NCBI GenBank assembly: GCA_014706295.1
Contig: JACSVZ010000001.1
Coordinates: 115,145,111 to 115,209,110, forward strand
DNA length: 64,000 nt
Source of the DNA: Lycocorax pyrrhopterus obiensis
Taxonomy: Eukaryota > Chordata > Aves > Passeriformes > Paradisaeidae
Direction: 5' to 3'
A program made the position numbers and the translations under genes. Positions 1 to 11,800 of this stretch are shown here, in pieces; the first letter of the stretch is position 1, and each line of letters starts with the position of its first letter. The notes beneath the pieces were generated by a model. It was given only the letters and a program-made list of their open reading frames with translations, was not told where the DNA came from and ran no database searches.

Positions 1-750
1 GATTTTTTTTCAAAGTTAGGAGGTGTGGTGGTTACATGTATCAACTGAAAGGTTACTTAAACCAGCCATGTCTTGGAATATTTCCACTTCTATGACAGTT
101 TTTGGATTTGGATCTAATTATAAGGAACAAAATAAAAGAGTAATAAAGCGATCATTTGAGAGCGACCAGGTAAGGAAGAAACAAGTGTTTATTTGGTTAT
201 TTTGAGGCATCACTGACGCCTTTGTGAAAGGCAATACTGGAATTGTTATTTTTTGCAGAGCTAAACTCTCCCAACAGGAGCAGTGACTGGGCACTGTGCA
301 GGGAAAAACTGTTCAGGATTCACTTAATGCTGAGAGGCTGCAACATTCAGCAGCTGTGCACTGTAAATTCAAAATCCAGACTGGCAGAGCTTGCAGCCAA
401 GTTCTACAAGCATTAGAAATATGCAATGCTGCACTACATCTTTTTCAAGCCACTTAAAAGGCTTTTCTGCTATTCAGTACAACTGCACTTGACACAGTAA
501 GTAATTCCTGGAATGACACAAAAAAAAACCACCACCCAAGAAAGTTATTTGGACATCCAAAGTAAAATTTACTCCATTAGACAGCAAGGAAAGCAAAAGA
601 TAGTACTGGACAACTTTAATTTTAAGGAGTTGCTGAAGATTTTGTTTCAGATAGATTAGTCCAAGTGTAATTCTGTTGTGTTGCAAATACCTGAAATTCG
701 GGAGAGAGGACTTGCTTCACTAGAGGTTTAGATGGAAATCTATAATTAAT

Positions 751-796
751 ACAATTTTTACATTAAGTGGATTACAATTTTTACATTAAGTGGATT
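751..796. repeat. Perfect tandem duplication, 23 bp x 2
   Basis: Two identical 23-base copies, 751-773 and 774-796, stand head to tail. Each begins ACAATTTTTAC and ends AAGTGGATT. Two copies with no mismatch suggest a recent slippage or duplication event rather than an old satellite. Confidence 0.95.
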
Positions 797-990
797 AAAT
801 TGAATAGTCTTTTTCTTTTTTTATGTCATCTGACACTATCTAAAAAGGCACTGTTCCTACAAGAGTGTGAAGAGGGAAGAGTGAAAAGTGTAAGAGAGGC
901 AGTTCAATTTCTCTCCCATTCATCCCTTTTAAAATCTGCGGAGAGTTTAAATTTCAAAAGTATCACAACTTACCCAAACAAAACCAAAAA

Positions 991-1016
991 TAATTAATAT
1001 TTATAATTAATATTTA
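991..1016. repeat. Perfect tandem duplication, 13 bp x 2
   Basis: The unit TAATTAATATTTA is repeated exactly at 991-1003 and 1004-1016. Each copy carries a TAATTA core, the sequence bound by many homeodomain proteins, but in DNA this AT-rich that is weak evidence of function. Confidence 0.9.
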
Positions 1017-2790
1017 ACAGTAATTGGAACATCGGAAGAGCTTTTGCCATTAGGAATTTAGGAGCACATATTAAGGCCAGCCACTTCATCCCAACCTGAG
1101 AATTTAAATTGTCTCACGTTGTCCCTCTCCCTGGTCCTGTCCCCATTTCCTTCTCCCTTCATGGAGAAATATGTTGGAGATGAAATTTCAGTACCAGTAC
1201 CAGACATTTGGTCTTCTAAAAAAAAAAAAAAATTAGTTTTACACTGCTTTCATCAAGTTATTCATCATTTTACTACTGATATTTCTGAAACCAGAACTTG
1301 TGTTCCAAATTACTGTTGCCTCCATAAGGTTTTGGCATTAGATTTTAACTTTAATATTGCCAAAGACAGTGTATAGATGGGACAGGCTTCTGAAGGTGAT
1401 TTTGGCTGAGAAAATGTAAAAAATTCTTTAATTTTAAGGGGACTTTCACATACTCTACTATCAGAACCAAAATTCTCTTTTCTGAAGTTTTTTGTATTAT
1501 GGCTATTCCATTGCTAGTAAACTTATATTTTATTTGCTAATTCTTGACATAAAAATGTCCTTCTCTTTCCAAATATATTCTTTGTTAGCTCTAGTTTTGC
1601 TTGAGGCTTTTGAGCACTTCTCTGACCCTAACTTGTTAATATGAGTGCTCGAAAGCACTTAAGCATCCTTTGGGGCAATATTTTTTTCAATCAAAACAGA
1701 TATTTGTAAGCATTCTTGGAGATGAATCCTTCTTATAAAATCCTGTGGAATCTGGAAGAGGTATTCGTTGGAAAGGATCTCTCCTTTAACAATATATTGC
1801 ATATCAAAAGGTTATATGGAATTGTATTTTTGCTAACTTCAGCACCTTTCAGGTGTTGTCAAGATTCTTCCAATATTCTCTTGTTCAGTGTTTTCCAGTG
1901 TCTTCTAGTCTTTTGACCCAAGTCACAAGTTTCATAGACAATGGGAAATTTATTGATCTGCATGAAAAATGTCATTTTGACAGAAAACTCTTTCCTTTAT
2001 ATTTATGTAACTCCCACAGTCAGGAATGCTGTCTGCCTTGAGGCATCTCTTATCAAGCAGCACTTATCAAGTCATTCTCCATCGAATCAGAGTCTGGCAG
2101 AGCCACGGTGCAATCATGAATCCTCCCTGGGGTTCACAGTGACATAAACCCCTCTTTACAAGCCACCAGGGGCCACTTGCCTGGCTTGTGCTCAGCTGTT
2201 GCTGTTTGAGCAAACAGAATAATCACAATTCCTGGGCATCACAGCATTCCAGCTTTGACCTCCAGAGAGTCTCCTGGACACACCTCGCTTGCTTTCCCTG
2301 TGAGATCAGAGATGATTTGTTGTTAATACCAGGTCCAACAGCCAGTTTTTATTCTGGATACAGAGCATAAAATACATTTGGAAGCTTGAGCGCTGAGTTA
2401 TGGGTTCAGTGTTTGAGTATAAAACTTTTAGAGGCTGGACCCTGTAGTGGAGTTCAGTCTCAATTTACACATTTAAATTTTCTCCAATGCATATGGGAAT
2501 AATGACAGTCTTTAGAATGGAATTCACACAAGTAACAAACCAGGAGATGTCTGAACTAGCAATAGGAGATGATTAGAATTTTTTTTCTTTTGGACTTCTA
2601 AAATGCAATTTTTTCCAGCTAGACTTTTAGATTCTTAATGCCACAGGCTTGTGGAGTGGGGTGGCAGACAGGGCAAGGTTTGTGTTTTACATTGCAGGCT
2701 GGAGAACTGCTTCCTACATCTGTAATTAGGGTTGCTTGTACCTTGATTAATTTGTGTGGTTTCTTTATTATGTAATAATAAGTGTACAGA

Positions 2791-2906
2791 TTTTTCTTGA
2801 TTTTGTTTTTGTTGGGTTTGTTTTGGGGTGGCTTTTTTTTTTGTTTTAGTTTGGTTTTTTGATTGGTTGTGGTTGTTGTTGTTTTTGTTGTTTGTGTTTT
2901 TTTGCA
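2791..2906 (+). repeat. G/T-rich low-complexity tract
   Basis: About 115 bases are almost all T and G on the + strand, with imperfect TTG and TTTG units. The frame read from it on the other strand is only Q/P/K-rich low complexity and is not a gene. It could be a decayed simple repeat. Similar tracts on the same strand occur at 40394-40450, 56420-56487 and 63335-63445. Confidence 0.8.
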
Positions 2907-2910
2907 GATG

Positions 2911-5139
2911 ATCTAAATAAGGAACTTTGATACCTGTATACTTGTGTGGTGGACTGGTTGCTATGGAAGGAGTCTAAGAGTGGGTGGGGTATTTGGGAGA
3001 ATAATTTTTCTCCTCTTTTAGCTGTTCCCATCATCCACATTGGGTTTTATCTCTTTAGAAGGTTGCACATAAAATTCTAAGAAGAAAAAATAAGTGTTTA
3101 TCACAGCTGACACACTGGAAAATACCTTTTTAGCTGCAGACAGACATCTGCAAGAACTATGTAAAATGCTGAGATTTGTCTAAAATTTCCCAAGTTTGCA
3201 GATGCAAACCCACAACATCTCCTGTGTGGCACTGGTTAAAGCCTGTGTTACTGAAGGGAACAGAATTATCAGCAATAGGAAACTCCTTAAACTTGTGTTG
3301 TAGTTAAGGAGCCTTGAAGGAGCCTTTGGGGAAAAAAATCCACATTTCCATGGCTTAAAAATGGACCATGTTAAGCTTCATTTCTTTGATCATGGGTTGC
3401 TTAACTCCTGCAATGAGGATGTACAACTTTAATTACATCTTCTCACAATGGAACCCAATGCACTTTTCCACAGGCAAATGAGCTGCAATTTTGACATTGG
3501 TTAAAATTATTCCTTCTTAAAATGCCATTCAATTCATTTCCTGGTGATATCTATCGTCTGCCATGCTTATAGACAATTTTTTTTTTCTAATATATCTGTT
3601 TTAAACACTTTTGTTTTAAATTTGCACGGTGTATATTTTATTGTTAGACAATTACATTTATGCATTGTCTTCTTAGCAATGCTATCTTATATTAATTAAT
3701 ATAAAATCTTCCGAGTTTCCTAAAAACTGCTGTGAAGTTCAAAAGTCATGAAAATATCCAGCCATATATTCTCAGTGTTATATTTCTCACAGAATTTTTG
3801 TGACTTAAATAGGACTTAATGATAACTTAGAAATTTGCAACTTCTTTCTGTAATAGGTAATATGTTTCCTAATTTCTAAAAACCAGAATTCTCTCAAGAT
3901 ACACAGTAGTAATTTGTTTTATTAGATTTACTCTCTTTTGAAAAACAACATAAATTGCTGTAAGAATAACAATTATGGGCATAGTTTGATGACAGACTTT
4001 GATTTCTTAAGTACACTATGACTAAGTATTCAAGATACACTGCAATATTTTATTTTTTCCATTAGAGATTGCCTATTACACCATTTTCAGACTGTAAATT
4101 ATTTAAGTGCGTTGAACATTCTGCCTTAAATAATTTATTTACTATGGAATTGCAAATTGCAATATTCTGTCAAATTTCATTCAATCCAGTAAAAATAATC
4201 CAATTTATTGAGCGTTGATATTATTGGTTACATGGGATTCCCCAGTGACTCGTAGACAGCACTAAAGGAACTTTACTATAGAATAAGAAAGGAAAAGACT
4301 AAAATGGGCAAAAAGTCAGGAAATTATCGGGTCTGAGAGGTCTCTAATTGAGGCAATGAAATCATTGCCATTCTAAAACCAAAAAACGTTGCATATTTAC
4401 CATTTTATTTTTTATAACGTGTCAGAGATTTTGGTTATGGTATAAAACAATTGTCATTTAATTGACTGTTTTGTTTACATAGCAGCAACTGACATCAGTG
4501 GTTAGCTCTCTTCTGAAAATCAGTGTACAATTTTCATGAGCTAATAAAATAATTGTATTCCAAAATGAGAATGTGTGATTGCTTTTTCAAGTAAAAGAAG
4601 AGATATGTTGGAAAAATAGCTGTAATCTTTCTTTCTTGTTTGAGTCCCAGTGAGACCAGGAAAAATAAAGCTTGGATGCTTTCCAATCCAACATGGAAAC
4701 TATTGCTTTGTTGAGGTTAGTTCCATTGAACTTTATAGAACAAAATTTTCTGAGTAAGGCAAATAAGATTTGGCCAACGAAAGAACAATTATACATTCTT
4801 TGGAAAAATAAACTAACAGACTGTAGCCCATAAAATCCCAAAGTTGGATTCCTGGTGACCCATATGGGCTGTTCAGTAACAGCCAGGGACACTGTTCTGG
4901 CATAACCATAGTGAAGGAAAAGGTGAAAACCTTGTTCTCACAAGACGTAAATCCCCTGTTTGACACACGATTGAACAGCTGTGAAGTCAGTATAGTAATG
5001 GATATTTGTTTGAATAAGTAGACACATTACAGGCAAGATTTTTCGTTCCATGCTTTTCAGAATGTCATTAGCCATGATCCCTCACAATCTTGTGCTTGGT
5101 TCTGATTCTTCTGTTTGAGAGGTGTCTGCCATGCCCTAA
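2911..5139. other. Non-coding, very AT-rich, no gene seen
   Basis: This stretch is among the most AT-rich in the window, especially about 3560-4560. It holds an 18-bp palindrome (3687-3704) and an 11-base period direct repeat of AAGGAGCCTT at 3306-3315 and 3317-3326. The 101-codon minus-strand frame at 4587-4892 overlaps another frame and resembles nothing known. No transposon is recognised. Confidence 0.75.
3687..3704. repeat. 18-bp perfect AT palindrome
   Basis: TTATATTAATTAATATAA equals its own reverse complement over all 18 bases, centred on TTAATTAA, with no spacer. It could extrude as a small cruciform or act as a paired homeodomain site. Palindromes of this kind also arise by chance in AT-rich DNA. 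Confidence 0.9.
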
Positions 5140-5310
5140 TTCTCCTTTTAAACTGGGCGAATGCGGAGTAACCGTCTCAAAAGCAGTGGATTGCAGCAGT
5201 GCAGTGAGCAGAAACGAGCAGTTCCCAATTCCTGCCCCGATACACACAGATTGCCTACCCAGAAGATGAGTTATTTCTATAAACGCTGGACTAGCGTTCT
5301 TTAAATGGCT
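5140..5310. other. CpG-bearing patch, candidate conserved element
   Basis: About seven CpG dinucleotides fall between 5155 and 5300, while the surrounding kilobases have very few. The patch also has a short inverted repeat, AACGCT at 5282-5287 and AGCGTT at 5293-5298. It is far too small and too poor in G+C for a CpG island. Retained CpGs in otherwise CpG-poor DNA can mark constrained sequence, but I cannot align it to other species here. Confidence 0.3.
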
Positions 5311-5373
5311 CTCTATTAATGCTGCTTTATTTTATTTATTAAGCAATTTAGTTTTAAATGGAAGACAATAGAT

Positions 5374-5381
5374 TTACGTCA
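5374..5381. promoter_or_regulatory. CRE/ATF-type motif
   Basis: TTACGTCA matches the binding core of CREB/ATF family factors (and ATF4-C/EBP composite sites). It lies just beyond the CpG-bearing patch. A single 8-base motif is weak evidence on its own. Confidence 0.2.
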
Positions 5382-5775
5382 GACAGAGTCAGATATTCCT
5401 TACTAATTGCAAAGTGGATTATGCTGTCTATGAAATTATGTCTGCCTTCTGCCTTTCCAAAAAAAAGATTGGAAAAGTAAAACTGCTGCACATTACAGCA
5501 AGATATTCCTATTATTCTAATGGCTACAAGTGCAACCAACTTCAGCTTGTTCCAAAACCTAATTTCCATTTAATTCCAAGTGCTCTATCCACACTTTTCC
5601 TTCCAAGGAAAAATGAGTTCAAATTCTAAGTGACCTCGTGGTTGTCTTTCTTCTCGCAGATCTGAAACCAAGGAACACTTCAGTTATTCAAACCAGTGAA
5701 ATGATTCAAGCTACAAGCAAATGATGGATACCAATTAGTGGAAATGGGATTTATGCCTGCTTCCCAGTTTTCCAG

Positions 5776-5788
5776 CCACTAGAGGGCA
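5776..5788 (+). promoter_or_regulatory. Candidate CTCF-binding motif
   Basis: CCACTAGAGGGCA fits the core consensus CCASYAGRKGGCR at every position. CTCF sites of this form set chromatin loop anchors and insulators in vertebrates. It is the only full match I noticed in the window. One motif match does not show occupancy; the flanks beyond the core are not clearly consensus. Confidence 0.4.
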
Positions 5789-5799
5789 AGGTTTTTCTG

Positions 5800-8700
5800 T
5801 GGTTTTTAACGTGCGAGAAAGTATTTGACTCCAAACATGCAGATGTTCTTTCCTTTCAATCGTGTATGACCTTGAACACACCAATCAACGAGGCATGCTT
5901 GGACTGGAAGCCTTTCACCACCGTTGAACAACATTAAAGGAACAAATAAAATTTTGAGATGCCTACAAGAGGATTTTCTTAAGTTGGTGATCATAATAAA
6001 CATCAGCCTGCATTAATTCAGTTTCTCACTAACTTAAATTGTGCAACCTGCACCTTTTTGTCAGTTGTGTTATTAAGGTCTTAAATGTCAAGGTCAGTTG
6101 GAATAAGGATGGCAAGTCTTTCAAACATCTGGAATTTGAAAGGCAATGTTTATTCTTGGATCAAAAAAGGTCAACTACCATTGTTTGTAAAGAAATATAT
6201 CTAACCTTCTGTTTGTTTTTCTTCTGCTTGTGGTTTTTCCTTTATTTTTCTCTGGGCATGCATTTTCTCTTTCAAAGATACAGAGCCTCTCATTTTTTTC
6301 CAATAGGAATTTAATCCCATTTTTCTTTTGTATTCTACCACTGTGATTTTTAACACATTCTGATTTTTTGTGTGTTACTTTTTGTAGAAAAAAAAAGAAA
6401 AAAATGTGTCTACTTCTAACCTCCAGAGATTTTAATTGATCTTCCTCCTTGATGCTGTTAGACAGGGTGGATATTACGAAGTTCAGTTCTGAATCAATGC
6501 AGACAAATTATTTGAAGGGAGCATTTTCATTTGCACAGATCCTCAAAATCACTACGTGGTCCTCAAGGAAGTCCATCAAACTTCAGATATAAAAAACAAA
6601 AATACAGCATGAATTTAAGTAAGAACCAATCCAGAAGCAAATTGAGTTGCGCTGTAGGAAAAGCTGTGTCTGCAAGGACTGGAAAATAAAGGCCAGAAGA
6701 ATGTCTTAGTTTTTTTTATCTAAGTATATTATCTTTTCTGACATATCTTCTTTAACAGATAAGATAGGAAAGAGAACTGAAACCCTTCTATACAACTGAA
6801 ATTCTGCCCTGGAGAGGTGTTCAAGCTGTGAGTGCAGTAATATATCTGCAGTCAGAGATTCTGACTCTCAGTAGCCCCGTCAAGTCAGCAGAGCTTTACA
6901 GTGCCAGGGAGGAAACCACTCAGAGTGGAAAGAGAGATAAAACGTTTACAGCTGCCTCTCCGTTTGGAATGTATTGCCTACTGCTATCCTGGGTAGTCAC
7001 TACTGTCAGAAGTGTAGTTTCCCAATTGAAGAGAAATTTTAAATGCCACTTTCAAATAAACATTATTTTAAATAATTCCAAATCAAAATATAATAAAGCT
7101 TGCTGAGTAAAATCTCATTTTTCTATATAAAAATATGAACAGTGGGGGACCAAATTACAGGATAGGTCTATCATTTTTTTTATTTTTTTTTGTATTCCAT
7201 TCTAACACTGTAAGTTGTATAAAGACTCGGAAGAGAAACTGTAAACTCTCCATTGAATCATTACTAATGCCAGTCTAAGAATGCATATTACATTCTATAA
7301 CAGTCAATATAACAAAATATAGTAGAATATGGTCTTTAAAACACCATAAAGGAATACATATAAGCCACCAATAAAACAAACGTAAGGATTGGTTGTTACT
7401 TGGTTAAAAGGACAAGAAGGAAAAGTGAACACGCTTTTTCACCACTGTCCACCTCCTGAAAAAAGTAATATTTAGGAAATCTGAAGAATATCCCCTGGCT
7501 TTGTTTAGTTGATCAAACTTATCTATAGGCATTCAAGGAAAAGATATTGCTGCTGATAAAGGTTTACCTGCAGAAGGAAAACAAACTGTCTTGGTCAAGT
7601 GATTTTCAGCAAGGTTCTAAACATGCTTCTACAGCCTATACGAAACATTCATATTGCGTTGAATATTGGGAGACACGGAGAACAAACAAAAGTAATGCTG
7701 AACTTAATGCCGAGGCAGCTGAAGCCACTGGTGCCTTGCAATGAAGGCACCCTGTCCCCTGCCCCATCAGGTCACCAGATATCTCAGGAATCATCGTGAC
7801 AATATCAAATGGCACAGAGTTATTTGGGATGTCTTTTGAAGATGGAGGAATGAGGCGAGAAATTTTCACTACAGTCGCTCAAGCTCTGTGTGTTACAAAA
7901 TATAGAAAATCCTTGGCAAGTAAGAACTTACATGCATGGCATGATCTTTTTACAAATATAAGGATTTCATTGTTGCACTTGTTAGAAGGCAATGTGAAAT
8001 GGAGGAGGGAAAATCTGCACGGCTGTGCTCTGACATTTTTAAGTAGAACTCCTGCTCACCAATCTCAACTGCTTTCAGGGCATCATTAAGTTTATTCCTT
8101 CCCATGGTAGCAACAGACATGAATTGTTTGTAAGGAAAACTATTTTCCCCCCCATCCATTAGTCTGGTCATCTCATTACAGCAGAAAAAATGATCATTTT
8201 TGCTCATATAAAATGTGGGGTTTAGGTGTTAGTTGCTTTAAATCTGCAGAAACCTTGGTGGCATTGCAGATACTTTTGTATAATAAATAATGTCTAGGGA
8301 ATAATATTTGTTACAACTATTTACTTTCTAGTGTATAAAGGAGTCTCAAAATTCACCATCTTTCAGTGTGCAGTTAATATATTCTACACGACCAAGCAGA
8401 TTAATTGTGTGTCTAGTAACAGTAACAAGTGTAATTACATGGGTTTGCTCATAGCATTTTGATTTACAGTTTGAGTCACTTAAGGACAAAATTATGACTG
8501 TTTTCTTTTTAAAGAAAAAAGAACTAACAAGATGGGTTGTTTAAACTAATTCATGTCTTCTAATTCTTGCATTTTTTTCATCTGTGTTTATCAGAACCTA
8601 ACGTTATTGGGGTTTTTTCTTCCAAAAAGACTTAAAGTTTTTTTAAAGAGACTTCTGCTTCTCCCAGTGAAAAAAAGTCAAAAAATTAAAGATTCAAAAT

Positions 8701-8830
8701 GTGGCATCATGAAAAAAGAAGGCCTTACCTCAAACCTTTAATTTCTTTCTGAGGATTTGGTCTTTGATTTTTTAAGATATGAGGTAATGGCCTTCAACCA
8801 ATATCTCCCTATTTGTGAATATGCTCTCAG
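5800..8830. other. Non-coding sequence, no gene seen
   Basis: Ordinary AT-rich DNA with frames under 100 codons on both strands. The most protein-like short frame is on the minus strand at 7950-8207, discussed under findings, but it lacks a recognisable family. No known transposon, long tandem repeat or RNA gene is seen. Confidence 0.7.
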
Positions 8831-8834
8831 TGTT

Positions 8835-8888
8835 TTGTGTGTGTTTTTTGTGTGCATTTTGGTGAGCTTTTCACCTATTCACACACAA
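8835..8888. repeat. Nested inverted repeats
   Basis: An outer pair of 9-base arms (TTGTGTGTG at 8835-8843, CACACACAA at 8880-8888) encloses an inner pair (GGTGA at 8861-8865, TCACC at 8871-8875, five-base loop). The arms are exact. The spacing is asymmetric, so a single clean stem is unlikely. It is a structural curiosity without known function. Confidence 0.6.
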
Positions 8889-8889
8889 G

Positions 8890-11800
8890 CTTGTGGTGAT
8901 GTGAACTTCAAAACACAGTTTGCATAATAACTTAACTTTCTCTAAGGACACATTTCTAAGAATTGCTGTAAATCCTTATCCATAAGTTACTTGTGTGCTT
9001 TATCTCACCAGAAATTCCAAAATTCTCCTTGTTTCTTAGGCCAACTCCGTGAAACCAAATTCTCATGGGTGGTTTAAAAGGCATGACTTGTGAACATGGT
9101 AAAAGAAAAGCAAGAAGGAACTCCAGATACTTTCAGCAAATCTGTAACTCATTGTGGTCCTTTTTAAATCAAGCTTCAAATCCAAAATTTTAAAAGTGTA
9201 CAGTTCTAAACAATGTCCAACGAAATTTTTCAATAAAATATGCAAAGTGAATGTCAACAAAATTCCAGCAGGAAAGCCTTTGGTGTTGTTATAACAAACA
9301 ACATCATGGACACATTTTGCAAGCTTTGTGTTATCTGGCTTCTACCTCATTTACAATTTCTAATTTCAGTGCAGTTAGTGCTGATGTGCCCCTCCAAGAT
9401 GCATGGTAGCTGTGTCACTGGCACAGCTGCATGATTACTCTTAAGTCTCAGTGGTAGCTGCTCTCCTAATGAGCCAGGATAAAATCATTAAAAAGTAATT
9501 GTGTGCAGGTTTTACAGATAAGTCTCTGCTCTGGAACAAGGCAGCCCTGACAGACAGTAATATTTCTAAGGCAAGACACTCCTCCCTTCTTGTTTAATGA
9601 GCTATGGATTTTTAATCTGGGGGTTTTGGTGATGGGCAGGATGACTGCACGAGAGGTTGATCTGGAGACATCTGTATGTTATACATGGCTGTATTTGCAC
9701 AGACAATGGGAAGATGGGAGCCAAACCCAGCTCTCAGTCACTCCAGAAGTTCTGTGTTACTGTTTCCTGGGGTAATTTTCAATCCCAAATCCAAATGCAT
9801 ATTTGCTTTCCAATGATGGGCTGTATTTTCAACTAACCTTTCATGTAAGTAAAAAGATAGAAACCCAGGACTTGAGTTACACAGCAAAACTGGAAAAAAA
9901 TCTACTTCCAGTTTGTAAAATCATTCTGAAAATTTTTGCAGCAGCAGATTTTCCATCTCTTAAGGGTGGAATGCAGCTTCATTGTGGATATTCAAAATCA
10001 AGCTCATGTCTCAAAAATGAAAGGGAAATGAAAGATAGCAATTCCTTAAAAGAATTGAAATATTGTTAGTATTCTACATTCACCATTAAAAACAGCCTAA
10101 CACTCATTTTGCAATAGTATCTATGAAAATAGGAAAAAACCCATCTAAACCAGGTAAGATATGTCCCAAAATATATTGAGAAATACCATGAAATCTACAA
10201 GAAAATAATGACACCATTTACAAGTACCTGTTCTGCTTTTCGCTGGGTTTCATGGTTTATGAGAGCAGTCTGCTGGACTCCACTTGCACCATGCTGCTAC
10301 CAAAATTTCATGCTTTTAGCGTTCACTGCACTGCATCTCCTCCATCCCACTGCACCTCAACTTTGCTTAAGATCATGACCCTGTCATGAACAGACATCCA
10401 GCAAAATAGAAATTGGTGAGTTGGAAAAGACCGAGGCTGAAAAATCTTTGAATTATCAGCTGTACAACACTATTTCCCCAATTGTCCCTGTCAGATTTCA
10501 CCATCTCTTGATGAGAACAATAACAAGAGCAAGTAGCAGATGATACTGCAAAGGTCTGAGTAAAGATATTTTCATGTAAGTTGAGTCAACTCACTGTGGT
10601 TTATTCTCCGGATACTGATGCATGCCCCCGAAATGAAGACACAAAGTAAACTTATCCTGATTAACTCATTTATGGGGAGTATATTTTGTGCACTGCTTAT
10701 GTGTAAGTTCAAAAGACCAGAATTTAATTCCAGCATTCGATCAGATGAACTCCCTTTTCCGACACACCAAAAGGAGAGTTTTGCCTTAACAGGGAAGATA
10801 GGAAAGTTGTGCTTTGTCTGATGCTCACCACTTTTTCGTCTATAATTTTGGTCTGGAGGGAGAAAGAGACAACCAGCCATACATTTAACCCTAGTGAGGA
10901 TTGAGGGGTTTGGGTTCACATTATTTCCATTTGGAGTCTACAAAGGCAAACCATGGGAAGCAATGTAATTTCAAGGGAACCTCTCAAAACAGCGATATGA
11001 AAGGTATAGAAATGTGCATGCTATTAGTTGACACTATTTCATGTTGTAGATATCCACACACACATTCTGGTACATCCTTAACTCCCCAGGTGAAAGAGAT
11101 CAAGTTACCCTGAGCCGTTTTCATGATTTTCAGAGGTTTTCAGCTCCTGTTTTTATGAGAAAGGACAAATCCTTACTCTCACACCACGAGGCCCATTTTA
11201 ACTTCCCCAATCATTATAAAACAAGTGCTGCTTGTTTGCTCTCCATACTCTCTCTCTCCTTCTCTCACCCCACCCACGTTGATATCTTTTTTCTAGACAT
11301 TTATGATGATAATGGCATCTGTGCTGTTCAGTGAATTTCTCCTTCTGTGTTTCCACCCCTCCCTACCACCAGCTGTTGTTATACTACAAAGCACAGCCCC
11401 ACAAAAGGGAAAAGCTTTGGTCAGGCCCTGATGCTGCTCATTCACAGGGGTTCTATGAAATCTTCATCTCAGTACCATAATATCAAATCAAAGGGAAGAG
11501 ATTCTCTCATTTTTCCCCTGCCTTTAGAAAATAAGATAATTTGATATTTGTTAAAATAAAAAGACCAGGGAAGAAGAAATTACTAAAAAAACTGGTCTGG
11601 AAGGAGCATTGACTTTTGCACCTGGTTTCAATATAAAGTTTTTTATGTGTCCTTCAACAATTCTCTCCACCATGGCACATTTTCCCTTCTGTATAAAATA
11701 TGGATTACACTTTCTTACATCTTTGCACTGCAAGAATTGAGGCCTTGTCTCAGAATGAGCTCTGCACATTTTGAGCTTTGTTCAAGACTGACACCTGCCC

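Larger units (their letters stand above)
1..2790. other. Non-coding AT-rich sequence, no gene seen
   Basis: Frames of 60-85 codons occur on both strands, but none resembles a known protein and none has plausible exon structure. What can be seen is simple: a 15-base A run at 1218-1232, two short tandem duplications listed separately, and otherwise single-copy AT-rich DNA. It is consistent with intron or intergenic sequence of a vertebrate. I see no promoter, CpG island or known transposon here. Confidence 0.75.

Noticed and set aside
7950..8207. Remnant of ribosomal protein RPS15A retrocopy
   Set aside because: A DALK word and start-proximal spacing are reminiscent, but the nucleotides downstream do not align, so the likeness is probably chance.
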